From Vibrio ishigakensis (lineage in GTDB: Bacteria; Pseudomonadota; Gammaproteobacteria; Enterobacterales; Vibrionaceae): a stretch of DNA of 64,000 nucleotides. The first letter of the stretch is position 1. Each line of letters begins with the position of its first letter. The translations under genes were made by a program, and so were the position numbers. The DNA lies in NCBI RefSeq assembly GCF_024347675.1, contig NZ_AP024881.1, forward strand, positions 1,798,001 to 1,862,000, read 5' to 3'. Shown piece by piece: positions 19,567-27,564 of this stretch. The notes under the pieces were generated by a model. It made no database searches, was not told the DNA's origin, and was given only the letters and a program-made list of their open reading frames with translations.

Positions 19567-20424
19567 ATGAATATAAGTTTGGAACTTTGGTATTTATTAC
19601 CGGTAGCCACAGTTATCGCTACTATAGCTATGTCGAGTGGTATTGGAGGCGCTGTATTTTTCTCCCCGCTATTTATGATCGCACTAAGCTTAGAGCCCAA
19701 GATCGCTATTGGTGCGGCACTCGCAACCGAACTAGCTGGATTTAGTAGTGGTCTGTTTGCTTATCTAAAAGCAAAATTGATCGACTTCAAGTTGGCCAAG
19801 AAACTGCTTGTTTTCTCTGTCCCATCCGCATTGCTAGGCACCATGTACTCTGACCTAGTACCACCTGTCATTCTTAAGGCAATCTTCGCTGTTGGCTTAG
19901 TGTTCATTGGCACACAACTTTTCAGCGCTTGGCGAAAAGAAGAGCGTGAAAAACATGAAGAAACGCGAAAAGAGGAGTTCTCTGAAGATTTCGAATCAAC
20001 ACTTACTGATTCCGCAGGCCACACCTATCACTACACAGTTTGTAACCCAAATATGGGTAAAACCTTTGCAGGTATTGGCGGCGCATTTGTTGGTATGATT
20101 TCCGTAGGTCTAGCTGAATTACAAGAGTATCACTTAGTTGCACGTTGTCGTGTACCTGCTCCAGTGGCAATTGCAACCTCAATTTTTGTTGTTGTAATTA
20201 CAGTTTTGACAGCATCGATTGGTCATTTTTACGAGTTTGCTAAAGAAGGTGGAGATGTACTTGAACAAGTACTTAACGTGATTATATTTACCATCCCAGG
20301 CGTTATCATTGGTGGTCAACTTGGCCCTAAGGTTCAGCAATACGTACCAGAGGATAAAATGAAAGTTGCTATTTCAATTGCTTTCCTAGCTATCGGTCTA
20401 TTTATGCTAGTGACTCTAGTCTAA
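19567..20424 (+). CDS. TauE/SafE family membrane permease
   Basis: This 285-aa inner-membrane protein belongs to the TauE/SafE (DUF81) family, whose members export sulfite, sulfoacetate or similar anions. It has about eight helices in two halves. The first half has the family-typical glycine-rich start (SSGIGGAVFFSPLF). The halves are separated by an unusually long charged loop (about residues 118-160, rich in E, K and R, with a lone Cys), after which the second half begins GIGGAFVGM. GAGGAAG precedes the ATG. It stands alone between the signalling-operon hairpin and its own strong terminator. The substrate cannot be read from sequence. Confidence 0.85.
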   Translation: MNISLELWYLLPVATVIATIAMSSGIGGAVFFSPLFMIALSLEPKIAIGAALATELAGFSSGLFAYLKAKLIDFKLAKKLLVFSVPSALLGTMYSDLVPPVILKAIFAVGLVFIGTQLFSAWRKEEREKHEETRKEEFSEDFESTLTDSAGHTYHYTVCNPNMGKTFAGIGGAFVGMISVGLAELQEYHLVARCRVPAPVAIATSIFVVVITVLTASIGHFYEFAKEGGDVLEQVLNVIIFTIPGVIIGGQLGPKVQQYVPEDKMKVAISIAFLAIGLFMLVTLV

Positions 20425-20451
20425 TACGCCAATTATATTAATAATCACTAC

Positions 20452-20485
20452 AAAAGCCCCACAGGTACTCCCTGTGGGGCTTTTT
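20452..20485 (+). terminator. Intrinsic terminator of the TauE-like gene
   Basis: A 14-bp stem AAAAGCCCCACAGG / CCTGTGGGGCTTTT with a 5-nt loop ends in a run of T. It lies 27 nt after the TauE-like stop codon and is a textbook bidirectional intrinsic terminator. Confidence 0.9.
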
Positions 20486-20842
20486 GATTCCTATACTCTG
20501 AAGTCTCAAGTCCTCCAGTAGCAGCCTCTTAACTTGCTTTGCCATGATTTCAACCCTGCAACATTGAGGTGTAACACTTTTGCAGGGTTTGTCTGGTTCT
20601 CTTGGGCACTCACACAAGATTCTTGCTCACGGCTTCCATCGAAACGTACTTGCTTATCGGCCTTGGTGTTTGTTCGCCTTTCTAAAAAGAAAAGAAGTGG
20701 ATACAAAAATAAACCTAGACCTGCGTTGAACCGTGGATTCAATAACTTTCACTAGATAAATGCCTTTTTATACTAGTGTGCCCTTAAATAGCCACGCGTT
20801 CTCGCCACTAAAGCAATACATTCCTTCATCCTACACAGATGC
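20486..20842. other. Non-coding stretch with a hairpin
   Basis: No convincing gene is seen here. Short overlapping reading frames exist on both strands, but none has a ribosome site or a recognisable domain. One clear structure is the inverted repeat AACCCTGCAA (20552-20561) / TTGCAGGGTT (20580-20589) with an 18-nt loop. It could be a remnant of an extragenic repeat or a small RNA hairpin; nothing supports either strongly. Confidence 0.35.
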
Positions 20843-21026
20843 TCCCTAGATGCAGCACTTTGTACTCAATGCTGTGCACATTTAGCTCTAAGTTGAACAC
20901 ATCCAATATTACTCAAAAATCATAATATTTATCCCGAGCTTAAATCAAACCAACGAATTAACGATTAAAGCAAAACAATATTGGCAACTCTGTCACCGCA
21001 TATAAAACTCTATAAGGAATAGAACC
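20843..21026 (+). promoter_or_regulatory. Upstream/promoter region of hydrolase copy 1
   Basis: This 184-nt block is conserved before all three hydrolase genes, nearly identical over the last 125 nt. It holds the AATCATAATATTTATCCCG segment, a TTGGCA...TATAAA promoter-like pair (about 20981-21006, short spacing) and the AAGGAA ribosome site. Its equal length in all copies shows that each gene was duplicated with its own control region. Confidence 0.6.
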
Positions 21027-21752
21027 ATGACTGAACAAAAACTGAACCGCGTGGAACAATGGCTTCAAGACACTAAAGAACACGGTCTACCCGTGACTGG
21101 CTTTGATATCGAACCTGGTCGCACCGCCGTAGTTATTACAGACCCTCAAGTAGACTTCTTGCACCCTGAAGGTGTGGCTTGGGGCGCGGTTGGCGAGAGC
21201 GTGGTTGAGAACAACACCGTTGCCAATATGGAACTCCTAATGAACACCGCTGTAGCGGAAGGCTTCCCCCTAGTTATCAGCCCACATTACTACTTCCCAA
21301 CTGACCACAAATGGAAATTTGAAGGTACTCTAGAAAAACTGATGCACGCTATTAACATGTTCGACCGCAAAAGCGCGCTAGACGTAGAAGGCTTTGAAGG
21401 CAGTGGGGCCGATTGGATGGAACAATTTAAGCCGGCAATCAATGACGAAAATACAGTAATCTGTGGTGCTCACAAGGTCTATGGCCCAGAAAACAATGAC
21501 TTAATCCTACAGCTACAAAAACTGCGCGTCGAAAAGGTTATCCTTGCCGGTATGTCCGCCAACCTTTGTGTTGAATCTCACCTTCGTGAACTGGTTGAAC
21601 GTGGATTTGAAGTAGCGGTTGTCGCTGATGCAACGGCGGCGGCTAAAGTACCGGGCCTCGACGGCATGCTATCAGCACTGACCAACTACCGAATGATCGC
21701 CAGTGACATCTTTACCGCTAAAGAAATCGTTGAAAAGATGAAAGCGAAATAA
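21027..21752 (+). CDS. Isochorismatase-family cysteine hydrolase, copy 1
   Basis: This 241-aa protein has the isochorismatase/nicotinamidase fold. The probable triad is Asp39 (ITDPQVDF), Lys150 (AHKVYGP) and Cys181 (SANLCVESH), with the cis-peptide region MSAN before the Cys. Members hydrolyse amides or related bonds (nicotinamide, ureidoacrylate, N-carbamoyl compounds); the substrate here is unknown. It is the first of three tandem copies and differs from copies 2 and 3 at two residues (Gln11 rather than Lys, Glu121 rather than Asp). An AAGGAA ribosome site precedes the ATG. Because each copy has its own promoter region and terminator, the array raises gene dosage rather than forming one operon. 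Confidence 0.9.
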   Translation: MTEQKLNRVEQWLQDTKEHGLPVTGFDIEPGRTAVVITDPQVDFLHPEGVAWGAVGESVVENNTVANMELLMNTAVAEGFPLVISPHYYFPTDHKWKFEGTLEKLMHAINMFDRKSALDVEGFEGSGADWMEQFKPAINDENTVICGAHKVYGPENNDLILQLQKLRVEKVILAGMSANLCVESHLRELVERGFEVAVVADATAAAKVPGLDGMLSALTNYRMIASDIFTAKEIVEKMKAK

Positions 21753-21771
21753 GTCTAACTCTTTCTTAAGA

Positions 21772-21798
21772 GACCTCACTTCTGTGGGGTCTTTTTGT
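21772..21798 (+). terminator. Intrinsic terminator, hydrolase copy 1
   Basis: The stem AGACCTCAC / GTGGGGTCT (one G-U pair, loop TTCT) is followed by T-rich DNA. It lies 19 nt after the stop codon. Copy 2 carries the same terminator with loop TTCG. Confidence 0.88.
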
Positions 21799-22074
21799 TT
21801 TTTGTTGACTGAGACAGAGGCTCAAATCTTGAGCTTAAAGCTACCTCATCAAAGCTGACCAATTACTTACCATGATATTCACATGAGCTAACTCCCTTAC
21901 CTCAAAGCCGTCCAATGCAGCAAAACTCAAAGCAAACCCAAGCTCACTCATTGAGCCTTTCGAATAAACCTAAACAGCGCATCTCTTCTCTTAAGTAATA
22001 TCCGAGCTACCTGGCTCTGCCCTTCCCTGTCGCTCCAGCGGTTGATGCGTCAAATGTCCGATTCTAAGAATCAG

Positions 22075-22258
22075 TCCCTAAGTGCAGCACTTTGTTCCTA
22101 ATACTGTGCACATTTAGCTCCAAGTTACACACATCCAATATCACTCAAAAATCATAATATTTATCCCGAGCTTAAATCAAACCAACGAATTAACGATTAA
22201 AGCAAAACAATATTGGCAACTCTGTCACCGCATATAAAACTCTATAAGGAATAGAACC
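22075..22258 (+). promoter_or_regulatory. Upstream/promoter region of hydrolase copy 2
   Basis: This is the second 184-nt upstream block and is nearly identical to the block before copy 3. The stretch before it (21799-22074) holds no gene. That stretch aligns with the spacer after copy 2 but has about 60 extra nucleotides (around 21841-21905). Confidence 0.6.
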
Positions 22259-22984
22259 ATGACTGAACAAAAACTGAACCGCGTGGAAAAATGGCTTCAA
22301 GACACTAAAGAACACGGCCTACCCGTGACTGGCTTTGATATCGAACCGGGTCGCACCGCCGTAGTTATTACGGACCCTCAAGTAGACTTCTTGCACCCTG
22401 AAGGTGTGGCTTGGGGCGCGGTTGGCGAGAGCGTGGTTGAGAACAACACCGTTGCCAATATGGAACTCCTAATGAACACCGCTGTAGCCGAAGGCTTCCC
22501 GCTTGTTATCAGCCCGCACTACTACTTCCCAACTGATCACAAATGGAAATTTGAAGGTACTCTAGAAAAACTGATGCACGCTATTAACATGTTTGACCGC
22601 AAAAGCGCGCTAGACGTAGATGGCTTTGAAGGCAGCGGTGCCGATTGGATGGAACAATTTAAGCCAGCTATCAATGACGAAAACACTGTAATCTGTGGTG
22701 CTCACAAGGTTTATGGCCCAGAAAACAACGACTTAATCCTACAGCTGCAAAAACTGCGCGTCGAAAAGGTTATCCTTGCTGGTATGTCTGCCAACCTTTG
22801 TGTTGAATCTCACCTTCGTGAACTGGTTGAACGTGGATTTGAAGTAGCGGTTGTCGCTGATGCAACGGCGGCGGCTAAAGTACCGGGCCTCGATGGCATG
22901 CTATCAGCACTGACCAACTACCGAATGATCGCCAGTGACATCTTTACTGCCAAAGAAATTGTTGAAAAGATGAAAGCAAAATAA
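22259..22984 (+). CDS. Isochorismatase-family cysteine hydrolase, copy 2
   Basis: This 241-aa protein is identical to copy 3 and two residues different from copy 1 (Lys11, Asp121). The Asp39-Lys150-Cys181 catalytic set is intact, so the copy should be active. At the DNA level it differs from copy 3 at scattered silent sites, for example the alanine/isoleucine codons near 22665-22675, where copy 3 matches copy 1 instead. Such a mosaic pattern fits gene conversion between copies. It has its own upstream block and terminator. There is no sign of decay. Confidence 0.9.
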   Translation: MTEQKLNRVEKWLQDTKEHGLPVTGFDIEPGRTAVVITDPQVDFLHPEGVAWGAVGESVVENNTVANMELLMNTAVAEGFPLVISPHYYFPTDHKWKFEGTLEKLMHAINMFDRKSALDVDGFEGSGADWMEQFKPAINDENTVICGAHKVYGPENNDLILQLQKLRVEKVILAGMSANLCVESHLRELVERGFEVAVVADATAAAKVPGLDGMLSALTNYRMIASDIFTAKEIVEKMKAK

Positions 22985-23002
22985 GTCTAACTCTTTCTTA
23001 AG

Positions 23003-23030
23003 AGACCTCACTTCGGTGGGGTCTTTTTGT
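23003..23030 (+). terminator. Intrinsic terminator, hydrolase copy 2
   Basis: AGACCTCAC / GTGGGGTCT with loop TTCG is followed by a long T-rich run. It is equivalent to the copy 1 terminator. Confidence 0.88.
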
Positions 23031-23243
23031 TTTTTTTTTGATGACTGAGACAGAGGCTCAAATCTCGAGCTTAAAGCCGTCCAACACAGCAAAACTCAAA
23101 GCGAACCTAAGCTCACTCATTGAGCCTTTCCAATAAGCCTAAACAGTGCATCTCCTCTCCTACGTAAAAGCCGTGCTACCTGGCTCTGCCCATTCCTGTT
23201 ACTCCAGCGGCTGATGCATCAAATGTTCAACTCTAAGAATCAG

Positions 23244-23427
23244 TCCCTAAGTGCAGCACTTTGCTCCTAATACTGTGCACATTTAGCTCCAAGTTACACA
23301 CATCCAATATCACTCAAAAATCATAATATTTATCCCGAGCTTAAATCAAACCAACGAATTAACGATTAAAGCAAAACAATATTGGCAACTCTGTCACCGC
23401 ATATAAAACTCTATAAGGAATAGAACC
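23244..23427 (+). promoter_or_regulatory. Upstream/promoter region of hydrolase copy 3
   Basis: This is the third 184-nt upstream block, the same length as the others and nearly identical to the copy 2 block. The spacer before it (23031-23243) holds no gene and is a diverged copy of the spacer between copies 1 and 2. Confidence 0.6.
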
Positions 23428-24153
23428 ATGACTGAACAAAAACTGAACCGCGTGGAAAAATGGCTTCAAGACACTAAAGAACACGGCCTACCCGTGACTG
23501 GCTTTGATATCGAACCGGGTCGCACCGCCGTAGTTATTACGGACCCTCAAGTAGACTTCTTGCACCCTGAAGGTGTGGCTTGGGGCGCGGTTGGCGAGAG
23601 CGTGGTTGAGAACAACACCGTTGCCAATATGGAACTCCTAATGAACACCGCTGTAGCCGAAGGCTTCCCGCTTGTTATCAGCCCGCACTACTACTTCCCA
23701 ACTGATCACAAATGGAAATTTGAAGGTACTCTAGAAAAACTGATGCACGCTATTAACATGTTTGACCGCAAAAGCGCGCTAGACGTAGATGGCTTTGAAG
23801 GCAGCGGCGCAGATTGGATGGAACAATTTAAGCCGGCAATCAATGACGAAAACACTGTAATCTGTGGCGCTCACAAGGTTTATGGCCCAGAAAACAACGA
23901 CTTAATCCTACAACTGCAAAAACTGCGCGTCGAAAAGGTTATCCTAGCTGGTATGTCTGCCAACCTTTGTGTTGAATCTCACCTTCGTGAACTGGTTGAG
24001 CGCGGATTTGAAGTAGCGGTTGTCGCTGATGCAACGGCGGCGGCTAAAGTACCGGGCCTCGATGGCATGCTATCAGCACTGACCAACTACCGAATGATCG
24101 CCAGTGACATCTTTACCGCCAAAGAAATTGTTGAAAAGATGAAGGCGAAATAA
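23428..24153 (+). CDS. Isochorismatase-family cysteine hydrolase, copy 3
   Basis: This 241-aa protein is identical in sequence to copy 2. The catalytic Asp39, Lys150 and Cys181 are kept. Silent differences from copy 2 are few. Downstream similarity with the other copies ends right after the stop codon, where a different terminator begins; this fixes the right edge of the amplified unit. The next genes to the right are accessory, so the array sits at the border of the variable region. Confidence 0.9.
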   Translation: MTEQKLNRVEKWLQDTKEHGLPVTGFDIEPGRTAVVITDPQVDFLHPEGVAWGAVGESVVENNTVANMELLMNTAVAEGFPLVISPHYYFPTDHKWKFEGTLEKLMHAINMFDRKSALDVDGFEGSGADWMEQFKPAINDENTVICGAHKVYGPENNDLILQLQKLRVEKVILAGMSANLCVESHLRELVERGFEVAVVADATAAAKVPGLDGMLSALTNYRMIASDIFTAKEIVEKMKAK

Positions 24154-24172
24154 GCGCTAGCCTCTCGATAAG

Positions 24173-24195
24173 AACCTCCCTCTGGGAGGTTTTTT
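24173..24195 (+). terminator. Intrinsic terminator, hydrolase copy 3
   Basis: The 8-bp stem AACCTCCC / GGGAGGTT with loop TCT is followed by a T-run. Its sequence is unrelated to the terminators of copies 1 and 2. Confidence 0.85.
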
Positions 24196-24377
24196 ATGCG
24201 TTCGCAAAATCTAGCCGTTATGGTGATAAGAATCCACAAACCATAGGCTTAGCTATTTGCCGATAGGTGTTTATCGTTCAATATCCTAAACACACATTAG
24301 ATACTTTTTTGAACACATCAATCAACTCATCGTTTATTTAGAATTTTCATATTGATTTGCAACTCTCGAGTTTCCAG

Positions 24378-24557
24378 ATGAAAAACCTAAATACAAATAT
24401 GGACCGCAATCTCTCCATGATTAAAAGTAATAATCAATACTTGGTTGATACCGAACGAAAGTCGGATAAGTTAAACGATGCTCAAGAGAGTAAGCTATCT
24501 ATTGACGATTTTTGCGAGCAAAACTTCTTCATGGACTATGTTAGCCAGAGTGTTTAG
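24378..24557 (+). CDS. Small hypothetical protein (59 aa)
   Basis: This is a possible 59-aa soluble, polar protein rich in Asn, Asp, Ser and Lys (begins MKNLNTNMDRNL). No domain is recognised and no strong ribosome site precedes the ATG. The end of the frame coincides with the start of the direct repeat at 24557. It could be a remnant or a non-coding frame. Confidence 0.3.
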   Translation: MKNLNTNMDRNLSMIKSNNQYLVDTERKSDKLNDAQESKLSIDDFCEQNFFMDYVSQSV

Positions 24558-24602
24558 TTGAGAGAGCGCAGTATCAAGCGATCTATCTATGACCTCCTCA
24601 GC
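24557..24602 (+). repeat. Imperfect direct repeat, left copy
   Basis: GTTGAGAGAGCGCAGTATCA followed by AGCGATCTATCTATGACCTC and CTCAGC matches 25610-25651 in the same orientation with a few substitutions and a 4-nt insertion. The pair brackets the cluster of small genes, about 1.05 kb apart. It does not have the core sites of an integron attC. Confidence 0.6.
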
Positions 24603-24780
24603 TAGTGTAGATAATAGTAAGTGCAGTATCTGCTTCAACCAACCAGAAACAGGCCAAGGAATGCGAATTGATATATCGATCGATATTACAAGCCGTGAAG
24701 AACAAGGCAAAACCAGGGCTTGGGGTGTGCAGATAAGCAGTACTATGCACACATCAGAAAAAAAGAGGTACAAAGAATGA
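24589..24780 (+). CDS. Small hypothetical protein (63 aa)
   Basis: This is a possible 63-aa protein starting inside the left direct repeat. It contains CSICF and a run with alternating Ile/Asp (MRIDISIDIT) that could form a beta strand. No family is recognised and the ribosome site is poor. In the right repeat copy the same ATG frame meets a stop at the fourth codon. Coding status is uncertain. Confidence 0.35.
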   Translation: MTSSASVDNSKCSICFNQPETGQGMRIDISIDITSREEQGKTRAWGVQISSTMHTSEKKRYKE

Positions 24781-24882
24781 TTATTAAAGCAAGACGCAGA
24801 AGTTTTTGTATATCGACTCTAAAGGAAGAACCACCGCCCCAAGTATGGGGTACTCACTAAAATTCTTTTAAAGTTGCTAAAT

Positions 24883-25059
24883 ATGAAACTCTTTTACTCA
24901 ACTTATATTAATGATTGCCTAGGACACAACGGAGACATTAACGGAGTATTTACTTCAGAGAGCGACAACCCCAACAAGGCACAATTTGAACTTATGGAAT
25001 ACCTCAGGGAAGAGTACAACACCAACAAAATCTATCTAACGTCTATAAGGGCTTTTTAA
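24883..25059 (+). CDS. Small hypothetical protein MKL-1 (58 aa)
   Basis: This is the first of three tightly packed small genes, each starting Met-Lys-Leu. The 58-aa product begins MKLFYSTYINDC and has a mixed alpha/beta look, with a C-terminal helix (FELMEYLREEYN). It ends 1 nt before the next start codon, which is typical of translational coupling. A TTG three codons earlier is a less likely start. No family is recognised. The base composition is A+T-richer than in the core genes to the right, consistent with acquired DNA. Confidence 0.55.
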   Translation: MKLFYSTYINDCLGHNGDINGVFTSESDNPNKAQFELMEYLREEYNTNKIYLTSIRAF

Positions 25060-25060
25060 T

Positions 25061-25264
25061 ATGAAACTATATCTAAATATTGCACCGTGTACCCGACTAG
25101 CAACAGTAACCAATAAAGACACAAACGAAGTAGAAATATTTGAGTTCAATAGCACTAGAGCACTGCTAAAGATTGAAGATGCGGTAGACAACCACAACAA
25201 CGGCTCTAGAACCTTTGCCAACATGGAAGAGATATACGTACATTTGACCACTTGCGGAGTGTAA
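25061..25264 (+). CDS. Small hypothetical protein MKL-2 (67 aa)
   Basis: This is the second gene of the small cluster. The 67-aa protein begins MKLYLNIAPCTR, with a predicted beta-rich N-terminal half and a C-terminal part reading VDNHNNGSRTFANMEEI. That part closely resembles VYNHNNGYVVFKDFEEL in the next gene, so the two are paralogues. AAGGG lies 13 nt upstream. It is soluble, with no signal peptide or metal-binding pattern. Function is unknown; the compact fold and tandem paralogy recall phage- or island-borne inhibitor or anti-defence proteins, which is only a guess. Confidence 0.6.
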   Translation: MKLYLNIAPCTRLATVTNKDTNEVEIFEFNSTRALLKIEDAVDNHNNGSRTFANMEEIYVHLTTCGV

Positions 25265-25268
25265 CCAT

Positions 25269-25487
25269 ATGAAACTAGATATCACTACCTACAAAAACAC
25301 CTTTACGATCACAGATACAGATAGAGGCGAACAAGGCACATTTAAGGTTATGACCAGAGCCCAAGGAATTGTTGCAAAGACTATCAAGGATGTAGTGAAC
25401 CTAGTCTATAACCACAACAACGGTTACGTCGTATTTAAAGACTTTGAAGAACTGGCAGATGAACTAGACCTCAGAGGTTGCCAATAG
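25269..25487 (+). CDS. Small hypothetical protein MKL-3 (72 aa)
   Basis: This is the third gene of the small cluster, 4 nt after the second, with GGAG before its ATG. The 72-aa protein begins MKLDITTYKNTF and shares with MKL-2 the HNNG-x(4)-F-x(3)-EE core and the same order of strands and helix. It is probably soluble and cytoplasmic. No known family is recognised. The right direct repeat follows 120 nt later. Confidence 0.6.
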   Translation: MKLDITTYKNTFTITDTDRGEQGTFKVMTRAQGIVAKTIKDVVNLVYNHNNGYVVFKDFEELADELDLRGCQ

Positions 25488-25609
25488 AAAGAATGTTTAC
25501 TCTTTAAGAAGGTAATTTTACCGTCCCGTCTTTAGATGGTTTTTATGTCTGATAGAAAATGGACAGAATCTGATCTTAATGACTCCGAAAAATGTTAACC
25601 AAGGTGACT

Positions 25610-25651
25610 GTTGAGAGAGCACAGCATCAAGCAATGTATGACCTCCTGAGC
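25610..25651 (+). repeat. Imperfect direct repeat, right copy
   Basis: This is the partner of 24557-24602 (GTTGAGAGAGC, CAGCATCAAGCAATG, TATGACCTCCTGAGC). It lies between the small-gene cluster and the convergent patatin-like gene. It may mark the edge of an inserted or duplicated cassette. Confidence 0.6.
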
Positions 25652-25686
25652 ATCTTTGGTCCTACTCAAAGCTATTGCTATTAGTA

Positions 25687-26904
25687 TCAATCGCCACTAT
25701 TCAAATGATAGAGCCCAGGCGGTGTTCTCTTCCAAGGATCCTTATGTAATCCCTGTTCAACCCCTATACTAAACAGTCTTCGCATTTCAGGGCCGTTAAA
25801 TTCATCCTCTGATTGCCATTCAAAATCCTCCGGCACCTCGGTATACCTAAAGTCATTTCCTCTCGCTCTCGCGATAGAAAAGATCTGATAAAGATCGGCT
25901 CTACCCATAGCTTGTACCATCGAAGTAATAGTTCCTTCAGTAATTGATGCTAAATTGCGATCAACCACTTTTGGGTGAGGTACAAAGCGTGCATTGCGGA
26001 TGATGTACATTCTAGGTCTTGGGGTAAACTGGAAGCCATTATCTTGAGCGTTTTCAATTGCCTCATTTAAGTTGATAACTCTCAAAGGAATAAAGAATTG
26101 TGTATTCACGCCGCCATCAGCGTGCATTTCATCATAACTTTTACCATCAATATCAACTTCAAATAGAGTTGGAGGCATGAGGATTGGAATTGAAGCGGAA
26201 GCCAACAGTACTTGCTTAAACAGTTCTAGCGCTTTATCACCTCCTTCAGAAGCAATTGCCCCCATATTCCAAACTGTAAATGTCTGACTATCAAGATTAC
26301 TTGTACCAATGTATAGACGTCTACCCGACTGGTATTCAACCGCTATAGCATCAATCAAAGCCTCAGTGATATGAGTATCTAGCAGTTTTTTTAGCGGAGA
26401 GACAGTAGTGATAGAGTCACTCCAAAACAGCCCAAGCAAATTTCTTTGCTCCACGATGTAAGACTGGTTTTCAATCGTTGTGTAAGCACTTTCCAACTCA
26501 TCATCCCAGTCAGAGCCTAAAAATGCGAAAGGAGCGATCAGCCCTCCGGTGCTAACACCGGTAACAATTTTAAACTCTGGTCTGTTACCTGTTAATGTCC
26601 ATCCTTTCAAGAACCCGGCACCATAAGCACCGTATCCTCCACCACCTGAGATTACTAGGACACAGAAAACTATTTTATCTTCGTCTGTGTCACAAGCCTG
26701 TTGCGCACCACCATCAACCATAGCTTTGGAAAAGTCTTGTTGTAGCGCTTCACTCTTATCCAAGCCTAAAGCTCTAATGTGCTTTGGAAAGCCAACAATA
26801 TGTGCGTTTTGGATCTGTTCAACAGGAGATGGGTTTCGTTTTAAGGAAGTGCAGGCGGTAATAAAGAAGACAAGAAATAAAGGTGTCATTTTTAAAACAA
26901 ACAT
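25687..26904 (-). CDS. Patatin-like phospholipase lipoprotein
   Basis: This 405-aa protein is a probable envelope lipoprotein: a short hydrophobic leader ends in the lipobox FITAC (Cys18). The patatin fold is shown by the oxyanion loop GGGGYG (87-92), the nucleophile elbow GVSTG (Ser118) and the catalytic ADGG (Asp263). These enzymes hydrolyse lipid acyl esters using a Ser-Asp dyad. The gene stands alone, convergent with the small-gene cluster, in the accessory region. It could be a lipase acting on host or self membranes; there is no secretion-system partner nearby. An in-frame ATG five codons downstream is an alternative start. Confidence 0.88.
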   Translation of the reverse strand: MFVLKMTPLFLVFFITACTSLKRNPSPVEQIQNAHIVGFPKHIRALGLDKSEALQQDFSKAMVDGGAQQACDTDEDKIVFCVLVISGGGGYGAYGAGFLKGWTLTGNRPEFKIVTGVSTGGLIAPFAFLGSDWDDELESAYTTIENQSYIVEQRNLLGLFWSDSITTVSPLKKLLDTHITEALIDAIAVEYQSGRRLYIGTSNLDSQTFTVWNMGAIASEGGDKALELFKQVLLASASIPILMPPTLFEVDIDGKSYDEMHADGGVNTQFFIPLRVINLNEAIENAQDNGFQFTPRPRMYIIRNARFVPHPKVVDRNLASITEGTITSMVQAMGRADLYQIFSIARARGNDFRYTEVPEDFEWQSEDEFNGPEMRRLFSIGVEQGLHKDPWKRTPPGLYHLNSGD

Positions 26905-27564
26905 TAAAATCCCATGAAAATAGCTGGAACAGACAAAATTATAGCTACTGAATCAAAGGTTGTGATCTCATGTATTAGCTTTAGAGGGTAAACGGGTGGT
27001 TAGTTAAAAAAGGACTTCATCAACCACTCAGGTTTCGCCCCCAATACGTTAAGCGACCTACTGGAACTCTTCAATTGAGGTGAGCAAAATTTAGAGAGCT
27101 CGGAATATGTGGCACGTTCTTATCCGTTCTTGATTTGTGCTCCTAGATACACTTCTCAAACACGTTTTTGGACATAAATGAGTTTAAAACTTCGGACTAA
27201 ATCTACCTACCAGAAATTTTTCCATCGCCCAAACAGGCTCAGCAGCAGCACTTCAGGTGATGTTGCTCGTGTGCGAAATTGGACGAGAAACTCTCACCCT
27301 AGAGGCGTGTTGACAGGTTCACTCTATGCAGGATTTCGTCCAGGAGATGCAAAATATAGTCTATTCCTGACCAACTTTACCTCATTATTTGGCAGTGAGA
27401 ACTTTGCTCTATAAGTTCTGTCGCAAACTGTCGGAGTTGTGTGTATCTTGATTATTGTCAGTAGAAGACTTTGATATTGACCTGTTATTGTCCTTTTTGG
27501 GTCAATTACAAGTAACTTTACTTTGTATAAAATGAAGTTGTTTAAAATGATTAAGAGAGCAATT
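26905..27564. other. Non-coding stretch before the orphan HTH gene
   Basis: No convincing gene is seen in these 660 nt. A 78-codon frame at 27178-27414 lacks a ribosome site and any family signal. The right end (about 27478-27530) is AT-rich and holds an inverted repeat TTGACC...GGTCAA followed by TTTGTATAAAAT, a promoter-like segment for the gene at 27565. Confidence 0.4.

Noticed and set aside
20506..20742. Minus-strand 78-codon frame as a gene
   Set aside because: It starts at a TTG without ribosome site and spans the 20552-20589 hairpin; an equally long frame runs on the other strand.
24557..24602. Integron attC site
   Set aside because: The repeat begins with GTTGAGA, which fails the GTTRRRY core, and no paired inverted core site is seen at the other end.
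27178..27414. 78-codon reading frame as a gene
   Set aside because: It has no ribosome site, unusual Ser/Arg-rich composition and no family signal.
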